From Branchiostoma floridae (Eukaryota > Chordata > Leptocardii > Amphioxiformes > Branchiostomatidae): DNA of 60,000 bases. Below are positions 1 through 13,216 of the stretch, one piece after another; the stretch's first letter is position 1, and the number at the start of each line of letters is the position of its first letter. The stretch covers positions 13,787,035 through 13,847,034 of the forward strand of contig NC_049981.1 of assembly GCF_000003815.2 (NCBI RefSeq). The letters are read 5' to 3'. The translations under genes were made by a program, and so were the position numbers. The notes below the pieces were generated by a model, which saw nothing but the letters and a program-made list of their open reading frames with translations, ran no database searches and was not told where the DNA came from.

Positions 1-1750
1 ATTGACGATGGATGCCAGGCTGTATTCAATTTCCAAGGAAAATTGTGTAAAATCATTATTTTTATGCTTATTCTTTTCTCCACTCCAGGTACTTGAATAG
101 TAAAGAGAAATGCACATTCCTTACAGCCTTCGATAAACAGATCCTAACTAATCATACAACTAGCTACATTTATGCAATTACAAAAAGCGAGAGGAAGTCG
201 AATGTATAGGAGTATATTAGACGTTTCTTTGTACACAAATATGTCTATAATTGCGAACCTGTACTTAGCCTAGAAGGGTAGAAATGTACGATAAAGGTAT
301 TCATTAATTCATCAAACAGACGTCGATACAATATTTGGTTGAACTGGACAACCGGACATTTTGAACCCCCTAATAACTATGATTCGTACATTCTTGTTAG
401 TTTGACCTTTTGACATATAATTTACACTTGAAGAATATCACTATCAGAACACTGATTCATCGCCAACAGTAGGGGACCCAACTCTCTGTACATGGTAGCA
501 GATAATAGGTACCCGGAGGGTTTGCCCGCTGTTTTACGACGTGTTTTTGAAAGCGGGGAGCAAAATCAAACGTTTCATTGATGTGACAATACGTTGAGCA
601 CCATGACAGTATGAACACTTCCATGTCAACACTTTACATGGATGGATCTTCGGGGAAACCCAAAACGTACGTGATGCATTCTCTGTCTCTTCTGTCATTA
701 ACGACTTAAGTGAAACTAAAGAGAAATAAAAATGTATTCGGGAAATGTGATTGAGTCCCATAGAAGCTTAATGGTAGAAAAGACAGCGCAATACACACAA
801 TATTGTTATGAATGAAGACCAACACCTGAAATAATTGGGACCTACCTAATTTTCTCAATTATCAAATTTATGAACGATGAATTATTTTTGTCATCTGCAC
901 TTATTAATTACTTTGTTTACGCAAGTCTTGTAAATTGTGTTTAAATTAATAGCATTGAGAAGATGCTGCACTTTCCTGTGTTACGGCAGGTAACTTACGT
1001 GATTGAAGCATGTTTATGATCTTTCTTTCTATTAGGACTGCTACAACTTGCAAGATGCACTGGGTTTGTCCTTGGTGCTATTTTAGACTTTCGTGTGAAA
1101 GATCCATATGAATATGTGTTTAGTAAAGACACCCATTATCAAAGTATTCTAGTCACATCCTTGTAAAGTTGTATCAACTAGTTCTTTCCCGTATCCCATG
1201 AATCCCCGAATGTATCGCACAATAAAACTATCAGATATTCTAATGACTCATTTCCTATTCTAAACCCGTAAGAGTCCTCGCAAGACGCAAAGGCATCAGA
1301 TGGTTGTTCCTAACAGCTTTTCTCGGTGATTGCCAGATATAGGAACGGTGATGCCTCCAATGCACATCTGCCATACGTATCATTTGTAAGGTTTGGCGCG
1401 AGAAATCTCAAGCACTGCAGTTCATCAAAATATGATCAAGTTCAATTTTCTTTCCCTTTCCTGTTGATATTGGTCCTTAGCGACTGCTTGAAAATGAAGA
1501 CGTTCGCCTAACGGAAGCAAACCCGTAAAGTCATGAGGATCTCTCCTTCATCATTCTGACTCACGGGATTACATCAGGGATGTGGAGACTTCTTTGGAAG
1601 TGCCATAAAGTGCGGAAATGACGTCACAGCTATGACGACTTCCTGATCAATGCTCTGGGTGATTTTCGATTTTGTAGATTTGCTGATGTCAATCCGGATG
1701 ACCCGGACGTCAAGCAAGTCCCCCAAGAAAATCTTCCAAGAAAAAGAATA
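1..1750. other. intergenic stretch, nothing recognised
   Basis: AT-rich sequence with only short open frames (75 codons or fewer) that lack recognisable domains, codon bias or paired splice sites. No transposon termini were seen until the element that starts at 1751. Confidence 0.5.
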
Positions 1751-2308
1751 CTGTAAATGCAGAAATATTCGCGGTGGATTAATATTCGCGGTTTTCGCGG
1801 CGGCCGCTTCACCGCGAAATTAAATCCACCGCGAATATTTCGTCTGCTGGCGCCGCCTAAGGTGCCCCTTTTCCGCTCCATGTACATACTACTACTGTCT
1901 TTGTCACTGACTGAAGACACACATGTAATTTTTTCATACGACCAACTGTATTACAGTACTGTACAGTATGTTCACCATGATACAAAGGTCGTACTACTGT
2001 ATACTATTACGTATTGAGAGGGTAGATACGATTAGATCAGTAACAGTGGCTCACGCAAGAACAAGTCAAAAGCATGGAAACTGTTCTATCCGTCTGTATA
2101 GGACCCATACCGGGTAACCAGCAAGTGTTTTCCGACTGGCGATTTGTAGAGGCGCCGGGTTTTACACGGCAGTTCGTGACTACAGTGCAGTGCTGAAAAT
2201 GCATTGAATTTCGCGGGATGGCGCTACCGCGAAATTAAATCCACCGCGAAATGTCCATTTTGCCGCTACCGCGAAATTAAATCCCCGCGAAATTAAATGC
2301 ATTTACAG
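1751..2308. mobile_element. CGCGAA-rich miniature transposon (MITE), copy 1
   Basis: The ends are inverted copies of CTGTAAATGCA (left CTGTAAATGCAG, right TGCATTTACAG), each flanked by TA, which suggests a TA target duplication. Both arms carry repeated boxes of the type CCGCGAAATTAAATCCACC in both orientations, so each arm folds on itself. About 345 bp of unrelated sequence separates the arms, making this copy longer than the two others in the window (22,419-22,631 and 35,555-35,757). No coding capacity is seen. The family name is not known to me; the ends and the three independent copies support the call. Confidence 0.7.
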
Positions 2309-5300
2309 TACGTTGGCGTTGCCTTTATTGATCTAACGACCCAATATCTAATAACCACCAAGAAAAGCTACTAAGAAAGACACATTTTGTGTGTCTTGCG
2401 AGTAATCTTACTGTTCTAAATTGTTTTTTAAAATTGACTAATTGGAATGTCAGATTCTGCCTTTATAGTTTTGCTAAGGTAACAGGTCTTCTAGAAGACC
2501 ATTTCAAACTTTTCTTTAATAGTTTTCCTATATATCAACGGTCTGGCATATAAGCCTTAATGTGCTTGCTTGATGTAACTCGTACTGCTTAAGGGAACGA
2601 AATGAACGCTATAACAAAGACACCTTTCCACTTATTATACTTTCTATTAAACGTTGCTGAAAATGAAATAAATTGCATCTTTAAAACATAGTCTGTGGGA
2701 TTTCACAAGATCAGCAGGTGATCTAAATAATCTTCTAGCAGAAAGCTGAAATGATTGTGACCGAGTCACTCAGCCGTGAAATTCATCGCTCATTAAAGCT
2801 TAGGGTGGATAGTATGAAAATAAAGTGTGCAGCCTCTCCGTGCTTTAGCATCGTAAATGGTGCGACAAATTGGCCGTAGGGATCCTGAGATGCATTTACC
2901 CAACTCTCGCGGGGATACACCGAGACCTGTTAATGCGCTGCTGGAAAGAGAACGCCTTCTAAAACGGATGACCGGTCACATACAATGCTATTAGCCGGCC
3001 CTGGGGGTAAACTGCAGGCTAGAAATGAGCGGATTACTTTGTAATATATCAGACTTCCAAGAATACCGCATGTCATCCCCCGGTTCAAAACATTTCATGA
3101 TGGCACCTACCTGTAACCTTGTGTGTATCCCTGACCTCACTTTACTTTGTTATATCCTCATCATCAGCATCAGAAAGCGTCAAGTCTTTTTAAAACTGCA
3201 AACTCGATCAAAAAGGCTAACAGCATTCTAATCATCATCATAATGGCTTCATTGCAGATATTGCGTCTTTAACATTACAGCATATTGGTAGACCCTATCT
3301 CATCGACTATTCTTTTAATCTATAGTTCTATTTTCTTCTAATACAAGAGCCTTGATGAATTGAATTCACTCCCCCAAATATGAATCATTTCATGTTATTT
3401 ATGTAGGTCAAACTTATTCTTGATCTTAAAACGAACCACTTTCGGAAACCACATTTTGAAACAAGTTGACAATTGTTTACCTTATCCTGAAACATTTGAT
3501 CCCCCTACGACATCGAATATGGTGTAATGTGTAAAGTGTAGTATACAACAATTGCATGTATGTCTTATATATTCTGTTATATGAATTGTTTGGGGGTGGG
3601 GGACCGACATGCACCCACTCAAGGAACTCATGCATGCACCAGGAACAAATGCATCTTTTCCTTCCTCATCACGAAAGCCGGAGAAAAACTCCGGGGTTAA
3701 GAGTTAGACGGTATCAGAAGTGGTCCTGGATATGGCAATAAGTGTATATATGTCAACATCTAGCGTCTTATTGAGAAGTGTAATATCCAAATTGTAGCAG
3801 TCTATATATGGACTATAGTACAGTTTTTCTTCTGTGTATGTCCGTCTGCAATTCTGTCGGTTCTACCAGCCCAAAGCTGCCTAGGCAGCCCGTGTAAGGA
3901 GTTGTTTCATTGTCAATAAATAAATAAAGAAAGAAAGAATTTTTAGATGGGACCAGAGAACGACTCACTGAAGGGTTTTCAGAAGGCACCCGCCATCTTT
4001 CTTCAGCTATAAATAGGTAATCACGTGACATGAGAGCTAAAGGTCGCACAGATCACGTGACATGAGGCTAGCTTTGATTGGGTCAAATACATTAGTAACA
4101 ATTTAGTAGCCTATTATTACGGCATGGGTCACCGAGATAGAGAGAAATTGGGTTCTGGTTAACTATTTATGACATTGAACGAACACTGTCTCCCACACTT
4201 AGAATTAGATTAAGGGCGTTCTGAAGACAAACCTAATGATGCACGACTTCAAATTGAAGTGTCGAGTCGGACCATTATCGCAGACTGATTAACTGGGATT
4301 TAAAGACAACGACTTCTATGAATCATTTGGCAACTTCGATGTGGCTGACAACTTTGACGAATGTTCTGCCAGCGTTTGTTTGAGGTTTCTTGATGGCGAG
4401 TCTTAGGTCTACTACCAGATACTAGTATTATATATATAGACACTGTCAGTAGAATTTACGTTTGACAACCTATATTTCTGGAATACATTATCACATCAGT
4501 CAAGGTAAAACAACAGAAAAGATTCATGCAGAGACTTGGAAAATTATATGTGCATCTATGATGACAAGAAAAGGAGTAAAGTAAAGGAGAGAAAGAGCTC
4601 ATGAAAGAGCATTCTCTGACACAGAAGGGTTTCCAAGAGGAGTTTTGAGACGACTTTGGTCCCCTCTGCAAAGGAAAATGTGAAAGAGTTGCCAGCAAAA
4701 AATGATAAAGTTTTCAGATCCAAATGATTTACCCCCGTAATTTTAAGTACAATCAAGCACTCATTCATCTAAAACGCATCTAAAACTGTTATGTTTTTTC
4801 CAGCACTTATCAGATGCAACAGCTGATCCGTCCATTTATTAGAAAAGAAAGAAAAGCCATTGAAATATGCGTAAGATACAAGGCTGTATATGCGTATCAC
4901 ATCAGCTTAGACGGGAAAAAATTACTTCATGACGCAACTGGATCTTTCAATGTGTACAAGTTGTGTGTACCTGTAATACATCGTCAACAGACCTGTCACG
5001 AATACCTTATCCAACCGTATATTCTTTATATACCGCGTTACGTGTTGATACATAAAAGATTCCATCCATACTTTTTGATACTAAAGGTATCATACATCTT
5101 GTATTTGGATTTGCATTGGAAAAGAAAGACTTCTTTCGTCTTGTTTTCCAGGAGACTCAACAAACAGAGCCAGAGGTAAGTAAAGGTGTCGAAGAACATT
5201 ACACGTAGGCGGCTACGAAGGGTGGCTATCTTTGATGGATATTCTGTGTTTTCAAAATGGATATCTATGTTTTCGAAGTGCCGTACAAGTTGAAAGCTAG

Positions 5301-6002
5301 TAGGACTTGGAGTGCACTTTGACAATGCGTTCAAACACCGGGACATGACATGCATGTCATCACCTTATGCAAAGTCAATGTGCGATGTAAAAATCCATCA
5401 TTGCCGATAGCTATGTGATAAAAGAAACATGTGTTCAACGATTGCTGGTGCTGGCATGAGATCCTTAGTTTTAATATTCTTCTCTGATAAATGATAAGGA
5501 AAATCAATATTGAGTTGAAATCACGGATATACGTGTGCAATAGTCCAAATAATAATGGAACATCACTTATATATTGAAGTGTATTTCATAAGAATAATAC
5601 CAGTAGAGAACCAACTCTGGTGATAGTCATTGTTGCATTCATGAATACTGCTGCATAGCACTGTGGGTTTGTCTTTCACTTTGAACGTTTATCAAGCAGG
5701 GCAATGACCTGAATATGAATTTAGTTATCATTTTCTAGCTTTGATCCCAAAAGGGTTTGCCTGCAGCATCAAATGCATGAAGATGTTTCGAGATTTCAGG
5801 CGCATCAACGTGAGGTTAGGTGTCATCGTGTGATTTAGGCCTTCGAAATGCCAGCGAAAACTTCAACTTTGACGCAAATACCAGAGAAAATACACATTGT
5901 TAGCTTGACCGTATACGTACGTGCAAAAGCTTGTTTTAGGCTTACGATCTAGAGAGGCTTTGGCAGCGGGGACGGAGTTTTCTGATCCTTTGATAACACT
6001 AG
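2309..6002. other. intergenic stretch with one possible LINE tail
   Basis: No supported gene. Around 3855-3938 the sequence ends in TCAATAAATAAATAAAG, which resembles the short-repeat 3' tail of CR1/L2-like LINEs on the plus strand; this is weak support for a small retrotransposon remnant. The 121-codon frame at 4814-5179 has no recognisable domain. Confidence 0.35.
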
Positions 6003-6240
6003 GGGTCGTGTTGCGCAGTCGGTGGGGTGTTTGATTCATAAACCAGAGGTTCTTGGTTCGAATTCGTTGGTGTGCTACCGATCTTGTGCCCTTGGGAAAG
6101 GTACTTTACACGACTTTCCTCACTTCATTCAGGTGAAAATGAGTACCTAGCTTCGGCTAGGGCCGTCCCTGGGATAGGACGTTAAATGGAGGTCCCTTGT
6201 TTGAGGAGAGCCACGCCTCGAGTGTATCCCAGTAAAAGAT
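6003..6240 (+). mobile_element. tRNA-derived SINE
   Basis: The 5' part is tRNA-like, with a B-box-like GGTTCGAATTC near 6054-6064 preceded by a degenerate A-box region. It is followed by a conserved-looking body (a ACCTAGCTTCGGCTAGGG hairpin near 6147 and GGACGTTAAATGGAGGTCCC near 6177) that recurs in part in other SINE-like pieces of this window (22,270-22,400 and 24,690-24,890). A 5' RNA polymerase III head with a non-tRNA body is the usual SINE organisation. Exact ends and target duplication were not resolved. Confidence 0.6.
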
Positions 6241-8031
6241 AACGTTACAACTCACTACTGGAGAAAAGTTGCTGCCCCGTGTGCCACTAGCCACGACACA
6301 ATACTATAGAACGAACTTATTTCCGCCACAGGATGTCATAGAATCTGGTAAATCGTCCTCTCTGTCTTCTATTTCCTTCTCAGACGTCGCCTGAGAGGCA
6401 CATGTGTTGGGCTGGCGACAGGATCATCTTCTGAGACAGTATCACTCAACCCACGCCCCAGCTCACAAATGTCAAACAGCTCAAGTGGACAATCCGATTT
6501 CACCTATTGAAATCACAACTTCACAGACATATAAAAGTCTCTCTTGTAACAAGGGCATGGGAGAACAAATTTCGCTAACAGAAAAAAAACGATCTTCTTA
6601 TGTTCACTGTTATTGGGAGGATGACCAGGATGCTGCACTGGGTTCATACAAACCATTTTACTCTCTTGTTACTATGCGGAATTATCCATACTGACAGGTC
6701 TAGGATTTCACCTTTATGACGACAATTGGCAAATTAAGCATACAATACAAAAGGAGAAAAACGCAGTCAAATGGTAAATCCGATTTCATCAATCGTTGAC
6801 ATGTATCGGAAATCTGATTTTCAGACAGAAGTATATAGACTTCGGCAGGTACAAGGGTTACAAAAGCCTACCACTGTGACAACAAAATAGTTCTTTTCAT
6901 ATGTCCACATCTTTATTCGGAGCTTGATCGGAAAGCTGCACTGGGTTCGTAGAGTTAAGTAGAATTTCTTATAACTATATCATTTTGCATTTCAATCATA
7001 CCACAGCCCTGAGTTAAGATATTTTGGTGTTTCTTTTCCCTTTTCTTCAAATATATCAACTTAAAGTTTATCTCCGTCATTTCGGGTCAAATGACCTGGA
7101 ATTAGTCAAAAGGGTAACATGCATTGGCATAATACCGGTAGTAAGACTTATACCGGTAGATTCAAAATACTGGAACTTAAAGAGATCTACACATGCAACA
7201 ATAGTTATTTCTGAGCCGTGCACACTTCAGACATCTAGGTGTCCAATACATCATTTACAAAGCATCTATAACAATGCATTCGAAGACAACAAGGCCAAAA
7301 GTTTTCAGTATCTTTTTTCGGGGTAGGCAGCTCGTCGTGGGACGAACACACTGTCACATTCATTGCCAAATTTATAGATCATAATAACACATGCTCACGG
7401 CACAAGACGAACATGATTCAACAACAATCTTGAATTTCTGTTGGTGACCTACAACTCATGTAAAAGTGTGAAGAACCGTTGCATAATAGCCCGGATCTAC
7501 GACTGAATGGGCAAAATTGAACGTACGCAGCCATTTTCCCGCCATTTTTATATCTATGCTAGCAGTGAAGTGTTACGTCATAGCGGTTGTGACGGACAGA
7601 AGTTAAATGAAAATTCTTGGCAGTATACGTCCGTTTTCTCATGACATTTTGTATGCTCATGCAGGTTTATGTTTTATGCATTTACTGACAGAAAAGGAAG
7701 GAACATCAGAGGATGTATATATGTACATAGCGGCAGTTAATTGTGCCGTGTTTCTTCCTACCGGTATTTTTACCCCCTCCCAACCACGCGCCCGTTCGCC
7801 GTGTAATTCCGCGGCGTGTTACAATTACAATATTACGCTTTTAGCAGGACAAGAGTGGCAGAAAAGTTACACAGAAGAAGTGGCAAGGGTAACCTATAAC
7901 AGCAACATGTAACTGGAGAAAATGATGCGTTGACAATGTGTCAAATCAGTATGGCTAGAGAAATCGTCGTAAACGTACCGGTATTATGATAATAGATGTT
8001 AGAGTGTTTCAAACACCCGGAAATGTTTTGT
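6241..8031. other. intergenic stretch, nothing recognised
   Basis: Open frames of about 100 codons occur (6404-6694, 7024-7326, 7607-7912), but none shows a recognisable domain or paired splice sites. I regard them as chance frames. Confidence 0.45.
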
Positions 8032-9076
8032 TACCTCCATGAAATGTCATGGAGGTTATATTTTACCCAGCGTTTGTGTGTGTGTCTGTCTGTCTGTCAA
8101 CAAGATAACTCAAGAACGGCTGGATGGATTAGTTTCATACTTGGTGTGTTGGTGGGGTGTGATGAAAGCTAGAAGTGATTAGATTTTGGGTCCCCTAGCG
8201 ACTTCCCTTGGTACTGCAGCGCAACTTCCGGTTTTGCTATCTCGTGTTCTGAACACGCTATGGTCACGATTTTTGAGTGTTAGATAGCTCTTGGCCTCAG
8301 GAATAAGGGACATTAGTTTTGGCCCCCTACCGACTAGGTTTGGGATAGCAGGGGCATTTTTGTCAAAAACTTCTGAAGAGGATAACTCAAGAAGGGAACA
8401 ATGGATTTTCATGATTTTTGGTATGTAGGTACCTTAGACAATGTTGTACAAGATAAGATACTAATTATGCAAAATAGGACTAAATTTGCATAATTAATGG
8501 GAATATTCTATCATAGCAGTTTTTTCAATGTATCTCTTGTCCCGGACATGATATAGTTTTGACATTTAGGTGGTAGATAGCTTGCAGTGTCATGACAAAG
8601 TGGAGCAGATTTCAGCCCCCTAACATGTAATTTTGGAACTGCAGGGGCGTTTTTGTCAAGACATTGCAAAGAGGACAACTGCAGAAAGGATTGACGGATT
8701 GGCATCATTTTAGGGGTGCAGGTAGCTTAGGCAAAGGTGTTCATAATGATATACATGTTATGCAAATGAGGACCTTATTTGCATAATTAATGAGGAAATT
8801 GTATAATACCATTATTAGCAATAACTGGACTTCAATAAATGTAACACTTATCAATTATGATAGATGGAATATAAGCAGATACCAAATATGGTAATGAGGA
8901 GCGTATTTGCATAATTTATGTAAAAATTGCAAAGCCGCTTTATGTCTAATGATTGGAATTTTATACTTGTGACATGTGTACGTTAGTCAATGATGAACAA
9001 CACCACGCATAAATTATGTTAATGTGTTAGTCAATTGCATGAAATTTACAAAAAGCTCTAAATTTTCATGGAGGTA
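8032..9076. mobile_element. 1 kb non-coding repeat element with TACCTCCATGAAA inverted ends
   Basis: The left end reads TACCTCCATGAAA and the right end is its reverse complement (TTTCATGGAGGTA at 9064-9076). Inside, a module recurs roughly every 280-295 bp: 'gataactcaagaa' near 8104 and 8381, a variant near 8678, and 'tgcataattaatg' near 8488 and 8779. A TCTG run lies at 8084-8098. Modules with inverted termini and no open frame point to a non-autonomous mobile element. A similar fragment lies in the receptor intron near 20,748-20,805. Confidence 0.5.
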
Positions 9077-10036
9077 TGAGGTCGCCGAACTCTAGTTTTT
9101 TTTCATTTATTTCATACCTACCTTTGAAATGATTTTATTGAGTTTTTTGCCATTTTATACCAAAATTATGTGTCCTGACATTACAAAGAAATGACCTGTA
9201 ATTTGTATAGATATGCATTAGCTGGTTATTACAATTTTTTTATAACTTCTGGCATGAACCACTCCAAAATGATTTATTGGGGGACTCTTTTTAGAGGGGG
9301 CATTTTTTTCAATTTCAGCTTCCGCCACTGACCTAGCTAGAGGTTAGTGACCCCACCACCTGGCATTGTGAGGTCATCCAGGTGCACTATGGTGATTCTG
9401 TTTCTCTCCCGCTCCCAGTACGTCCATTTTTCATGCAGACAGATATCCAAGAACAAGCACGCTAGGGATAGATAATTATATTCCAGTTAAAATAAAGCCT
9501 CTTGCAATGTCCTGCACGCCGTAAGCTTAATCATAATTGTCCCTTCGTTATGGACAGAGCACGCTATGGATAAGACAGTGCTGTCGTTTTCTACGTCCCA
9601 GGGGCGTAGTGCACAAGACTGTCACTAATTACCTACCTTGGGAAATCATGGCTGAACTTGGTCTTGACCCGGTCAAAACTACCAAACCCCCATGTAGTGG
9701 TGAAAATAGGAAAAATTCGCCCATTAAACTGAATAGTGTACCAGAGGAGCTGCAAACTGTACTCTATAGTCGGCTAACTAATCTGACATATTATTCATCC
9801 ATTTGGCAAATTTGTGCTGTTTCCCAGCAACTCGTTGGAGTCTGGTAGACGTTGTGTGAAAAACCACAGTCTGGCACATAGTATTGAACCTTCTGTACGA
9901 GTACAACTATTATTGCGGAGAAGGAAATACTAGTATCTATCGGACGAAAAGATTGAAACGTATAGCAATAGGCATTGGTTAAAAGATGAATAGGTTTTCA
10001 TAAACTGAAATTGCCGTTTTGAAGTACGATATGAAT
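9077..10036. other. intergenic stretch, nothing firm
   Basis: No supported gene. A minus-strand frame of about 50 codons near 9345-9495 ends in a stop and looks protein-like in composition, but it has no start, no splice partner and no recognised family. A 103-codon plus-strand frame (9537-9848) is also unrecognised. Confidence 0.4.
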
Positions 10037-12590
10037 TATTTTTTTTTTATTTTTTTATTCTGTTTTCTTTAGCCAGGGTAGCCCAGCTCAGTGCATCGCA
10101 CTGCTTTACAGTGGGGCCCTGGATAACACATAATACATGACGCATCGGCACCATATATAACATACAAATAATATATACAAAGACCGTTTTCCATAATCAT
10201 ACTTCAGTCCGGTCATGAGGTCAGAGGTCAGCCCAGTTTCATCATATGCTTGAATGTTGCAATGTTGGGAGCCGTTTTTAAAGTCATTGGAAGGTGGTTC
10301 CACTGACAAACGCCCCTGTAGCTAAACTTACGTCTTCCACATTCCAAGTGAATTTGTGGGAGCTGTACTGATTGGCTTAAACTATGGCGAGTAGGGTAAC
10401 TGTGAGTCTCTGATACCATATGGAATACATTGAGATAATCTGGCAGTAGGTGGTTAACAGACTTGTAAACTGTATGCAACAGGTGTTCATTTCTTCTAGT
10501 TTCCAGAGTTTTCCAGTGTAGACTAGAAAGTTCATCACTACCGATGTGAGACACATATGAAAGACCAAGTACAATTCTAGCAGCCCGGTTGTGCAGCTTT
10601 TGTAGCTTATCTGAAAGGCATTTTCCACAGTTACCCCACACAACATCGCAGTAGTCCAATTTGGGAAGGACCATACAATTGAATAACATCTCAAGGGTAC
10701 GTTTTGGCAAAACTGGCTTAAGACGCCGTAACACACCTAGTCTGGCCGATACACCCTTGCACAATTTATCTATATGATCTTGCCACGTTAGGCACGAGTC
10801 AAACCAGACACCGAGATATTTAAAGCTGGAAACAACCTCCAAACATGTGCCAGAAAGAGTTACTGTCAGTTTATCAGTACCTAGACGCAGCTTGTTCCTA
10901 GTGCCAAATAACATAGCCTTACACTTCTTCACATTTAAAGTCAGTTTGTTTGAGTGTAGCCATACGTCTATGTTACGGAGGTCTTCATTCAGTGCTTCGT
11001 TTAGGTCACTGATTGAATTCGCCGCGTAGAACAGTGCGGTGTCGTCTGCATATAGACATACCTTCCCATGTTGCAATATGTCGGGCATGTCATTAATGTA
11101 TAGGATGAACAACAAAGGCCCTAGTACGGAACCTTGGGGAAACCCAACAGAAATTCCCATGAAATCACTTGCCACCCCATTTACAACAGTGGTTTGCTTT
11201 CTATCATCTAAATAGGACCGGAACCATGCCAGAGCAGTATCTTGGAAACCACTCATTCTTAACTTGTCGAGAAGAATAGTGTGGCATACGGTGTCAAAAG
11301 CTTTCTTTAAATCAAGAAAGACGGCACCGGTAAAAAGTCCCTTCTCCATGTTGTCGAGAATAGTGTCAGTGACATGGATCAATGTTGTTGTAGTAGAATG
11401 AGCTGGTCTGAAACCTGACTGAAATTTGTTAAGTATGTTATGTCCATTCAGAAAGGTGTATATCTGGGCATGGACAGCTTTTTCGAATGTCTTCATGAAT
11501 GATGGGAGTACAGAAATGGGTCGGTAGTCACAGCAATCATCTTTGTCACCACCTTTAAACAATGGAGTCACTTTAGCCCTTTTCCATTCCCTGGGTACTT
11601 CGCCAGTAGAGAGAGACAGATTGTAGATGTAGGTTAAGGGACCAGCAATAGCAGGTGCAGCATGTCGAATGAGTCGACTGCTAACCCCATCAAGCCCAGT
11701 GCTTTTCCCTAGGGGAAGACCTATCAGTTGTTTGTAAGTAAACTCTGTAGGTATGTTTGTGAACTTGAAGGAGAACCTTGGCGGTCCAAAGATTGGTGTA
11801 TAGACACTAGTGAAAGCTGCGGCCAGTTTAGCACCTATAGATGTAAAGTAGGCATTAAATCTATTTGCAGTGTTTTCTTCATTCTGTTTAGAGACATTTC
11901 CGGTGGTAGTGTGTCTGGTTTGGCCGGGCAAGATGGTTTTTAGCGTCGTCCAGAGACTTTTACTGTCTTTACCTTTGGCTTTGATTTCATTGTGGTAATA
12001 TTGCTTCTTCAGATATTGTGCCATGTTATTACATTTATTCCTTAGTCTCTTGGCTGTCTCCCAAACATGAGGGAGTTTTGTTTTCTTCGCCTTACTGAAA
12101 TGAAAATCTCTATCACGAGCCAAGGCTAAGTATTCTTGAGTCATCCAGGGCGGCTCATGACCCCGGATTCGAACAGTTATCCAAGGAGCATACTTGTCAC
12201 ATATATTAGTCAATATTGTGTGAAAACAACACAGTGCATCATTGACATTGCTACATTTTTCAACTTCGGCCCATGGAGCACCATACAGCTCTTCCTGAAA
12301 TGCAGCTTCGTTGAATTGTCTGTAGGACCTGACTCTCGCCGTTCTTGGAGTTCCCCGGGGTTGCTTGGCCTTCCGCACTGCATAGGTAAAGCTGTGATCG
12401 CTAAGACCGGTGGACTCCACACCACATTCAATTACCTTCTCGGGAGCTGTTGCTATAATGAGGTCTATACAGGTAGAAGAGTTTTCCGTAACACGGGTTG
12501 GCTCATCTATGAGTTGTTTTGCTTGGAAGGTATTACAGATGGTGTCTATTTTCTTACAGGAACTCTTTGGTCAACCGAAATCGCCACCCG
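10037..12590 (-). mobile_element. 5'-truncated non-LTR retrotransposon (CR1/L2/Jockey-like LINE) with long open RT frame
   Basis: The open frame at 10,228-12,420 (730 codons) encodes a LINE reverse transcriptase. It has a pre-RT region, the fingers motif with CDYRPISVLPSFMKTFEKAV, then LDLKKAFDTV, the GFPQGSVLGPLLFILYINDM block, the catalytic YADD at about residue 456, and a thumb/C-terminal region with LPKLDYCDVVWGNC and the typical NRAARIV. Upstream in the same frame (to about 12,573) lies the end of the apurinic-type endonuclease, including LSDHSF, but the GDFN region reads GGDFG followed by a stop and a shortened spacer. The endonuclease is therefore truncated. A poly(T) run on the plus strand at 10,037-10,057 is the poly(A) tail of the element. 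The RT core is uninterrupted, which suggests a fairly recent insertion. Clade assignment within CR1/L2/Jockey is by motif resemblance only. The element cannot move autonomously without an endonuclease. Confidence 0.9.
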
Positions 12591-12647
12591 GTACGCCTCT
12601 GCACGTACAACATGTAGCTTCGCGGGCGTGGCGCAGCAAATTGAGGT

Positions 12648-12722
12648 TAAGAGAGAGAGGGACAGAGATAGAGAAAGAGAGAGAGACAGAGACAGAGAGA
12701 GAGAGAGAGAAAGAGAAAGCAG
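12648..12722. repeat. (GA)n microsatellite
   Basis: Imperfect GAGA/GACAGA purine tract directly next to the truncated 5' end of the LINE. Protein-like frames through it (RERERE or LSLSLS) are low-complexity artefacts. Confidence 0.9.
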
Positions 12723-12823
12723 AGGCAAATTGATGCATTGAGTACTAGGAATGTGTTATGTGGTCTTTCATATATAAATCCTGAATTCTAAGTCAGTCAA
12801 CTACTCTCCAAAGGATACCAAAA

Positions 12824-12985
12824 CATGGACGTGCAAGTGTAGGAAGACCATGTAAAACTTATCTACTTAAGCTTAGCCAAGACACCTGCTGCTCAGTGGA
12901 AGATCTGCCCAAGGCTATGGAGGATAGGGAAGGATGGAGGGAGAGAGCCATGTTCACCCGTGCAACCAGCACGACCGGATGGTGA
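12824..12985 (+). pseudogene. LINE ORF2 C-terminal remnant
   Basis: A 54-codon frame closed by TGA reads ...SVGRPCKTYLLKL then EDLPKAMEDREGWRERA and ends ...TTGW. The pattern G-R-P-x-K/T-x-Y/W..L..D followed by DR-x-x-W-R is the hallmark of the extreme C-terminus of LINE reverse transcriptases. The rest of the ORF is absent upstream, where the minus-strand LINE and the GA repeat begin. It is a fragment of a second element of opposite orientation and different type from the one at 10,037-12,590. Confidence 0.6.
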
Positions 12986-13166
12986 TTATGATAAAGGCTG
13001 ATCGAAGTTGAAAAGTTCACACTGTCCTTAGATTTATGTGTGTACAGACCCTGATCTGGATCATTGCGGCAACACTATCAGATTGCAATCTGTGCTTCGA
13101 AATGTCTGTAAATATATGTCGCAGTCTACTGGTACTAGTAATGTTATCATCAGCAAATGAGGACAC

Positions 13167-13169
<3 letters not shown>

Positions 13170-13211
<42 letters not shown>
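13170..13211. repeat. (CA)n microsatellite
   Basis: About twenty perfect CA units, followed by GAGAGA. Frames reading THTHTH or CVCVCV through it are artefacts. Confidence 0.95.

Positions 13212-13216
<5 letters not shown>

Noticed and set aside
4814-5179. 121-codon plus-strand frame
   Set aside because: No recognisable domain, no splice context, and composition as expected for a chance frame.
9345-9495. Minus-strand frame of about 50 codons containing KWTYWERERNRITIVHL
   Set aside because: It looks protein-like and loosely recalled the end of a TIR or a retroelement product, but has no start, no upstream exon and no identifiable family.
12546-12741. Frames reading RERERERD / LSLSLSLS
   Set aside because: Low-complexity translation of the GA microsatellite.
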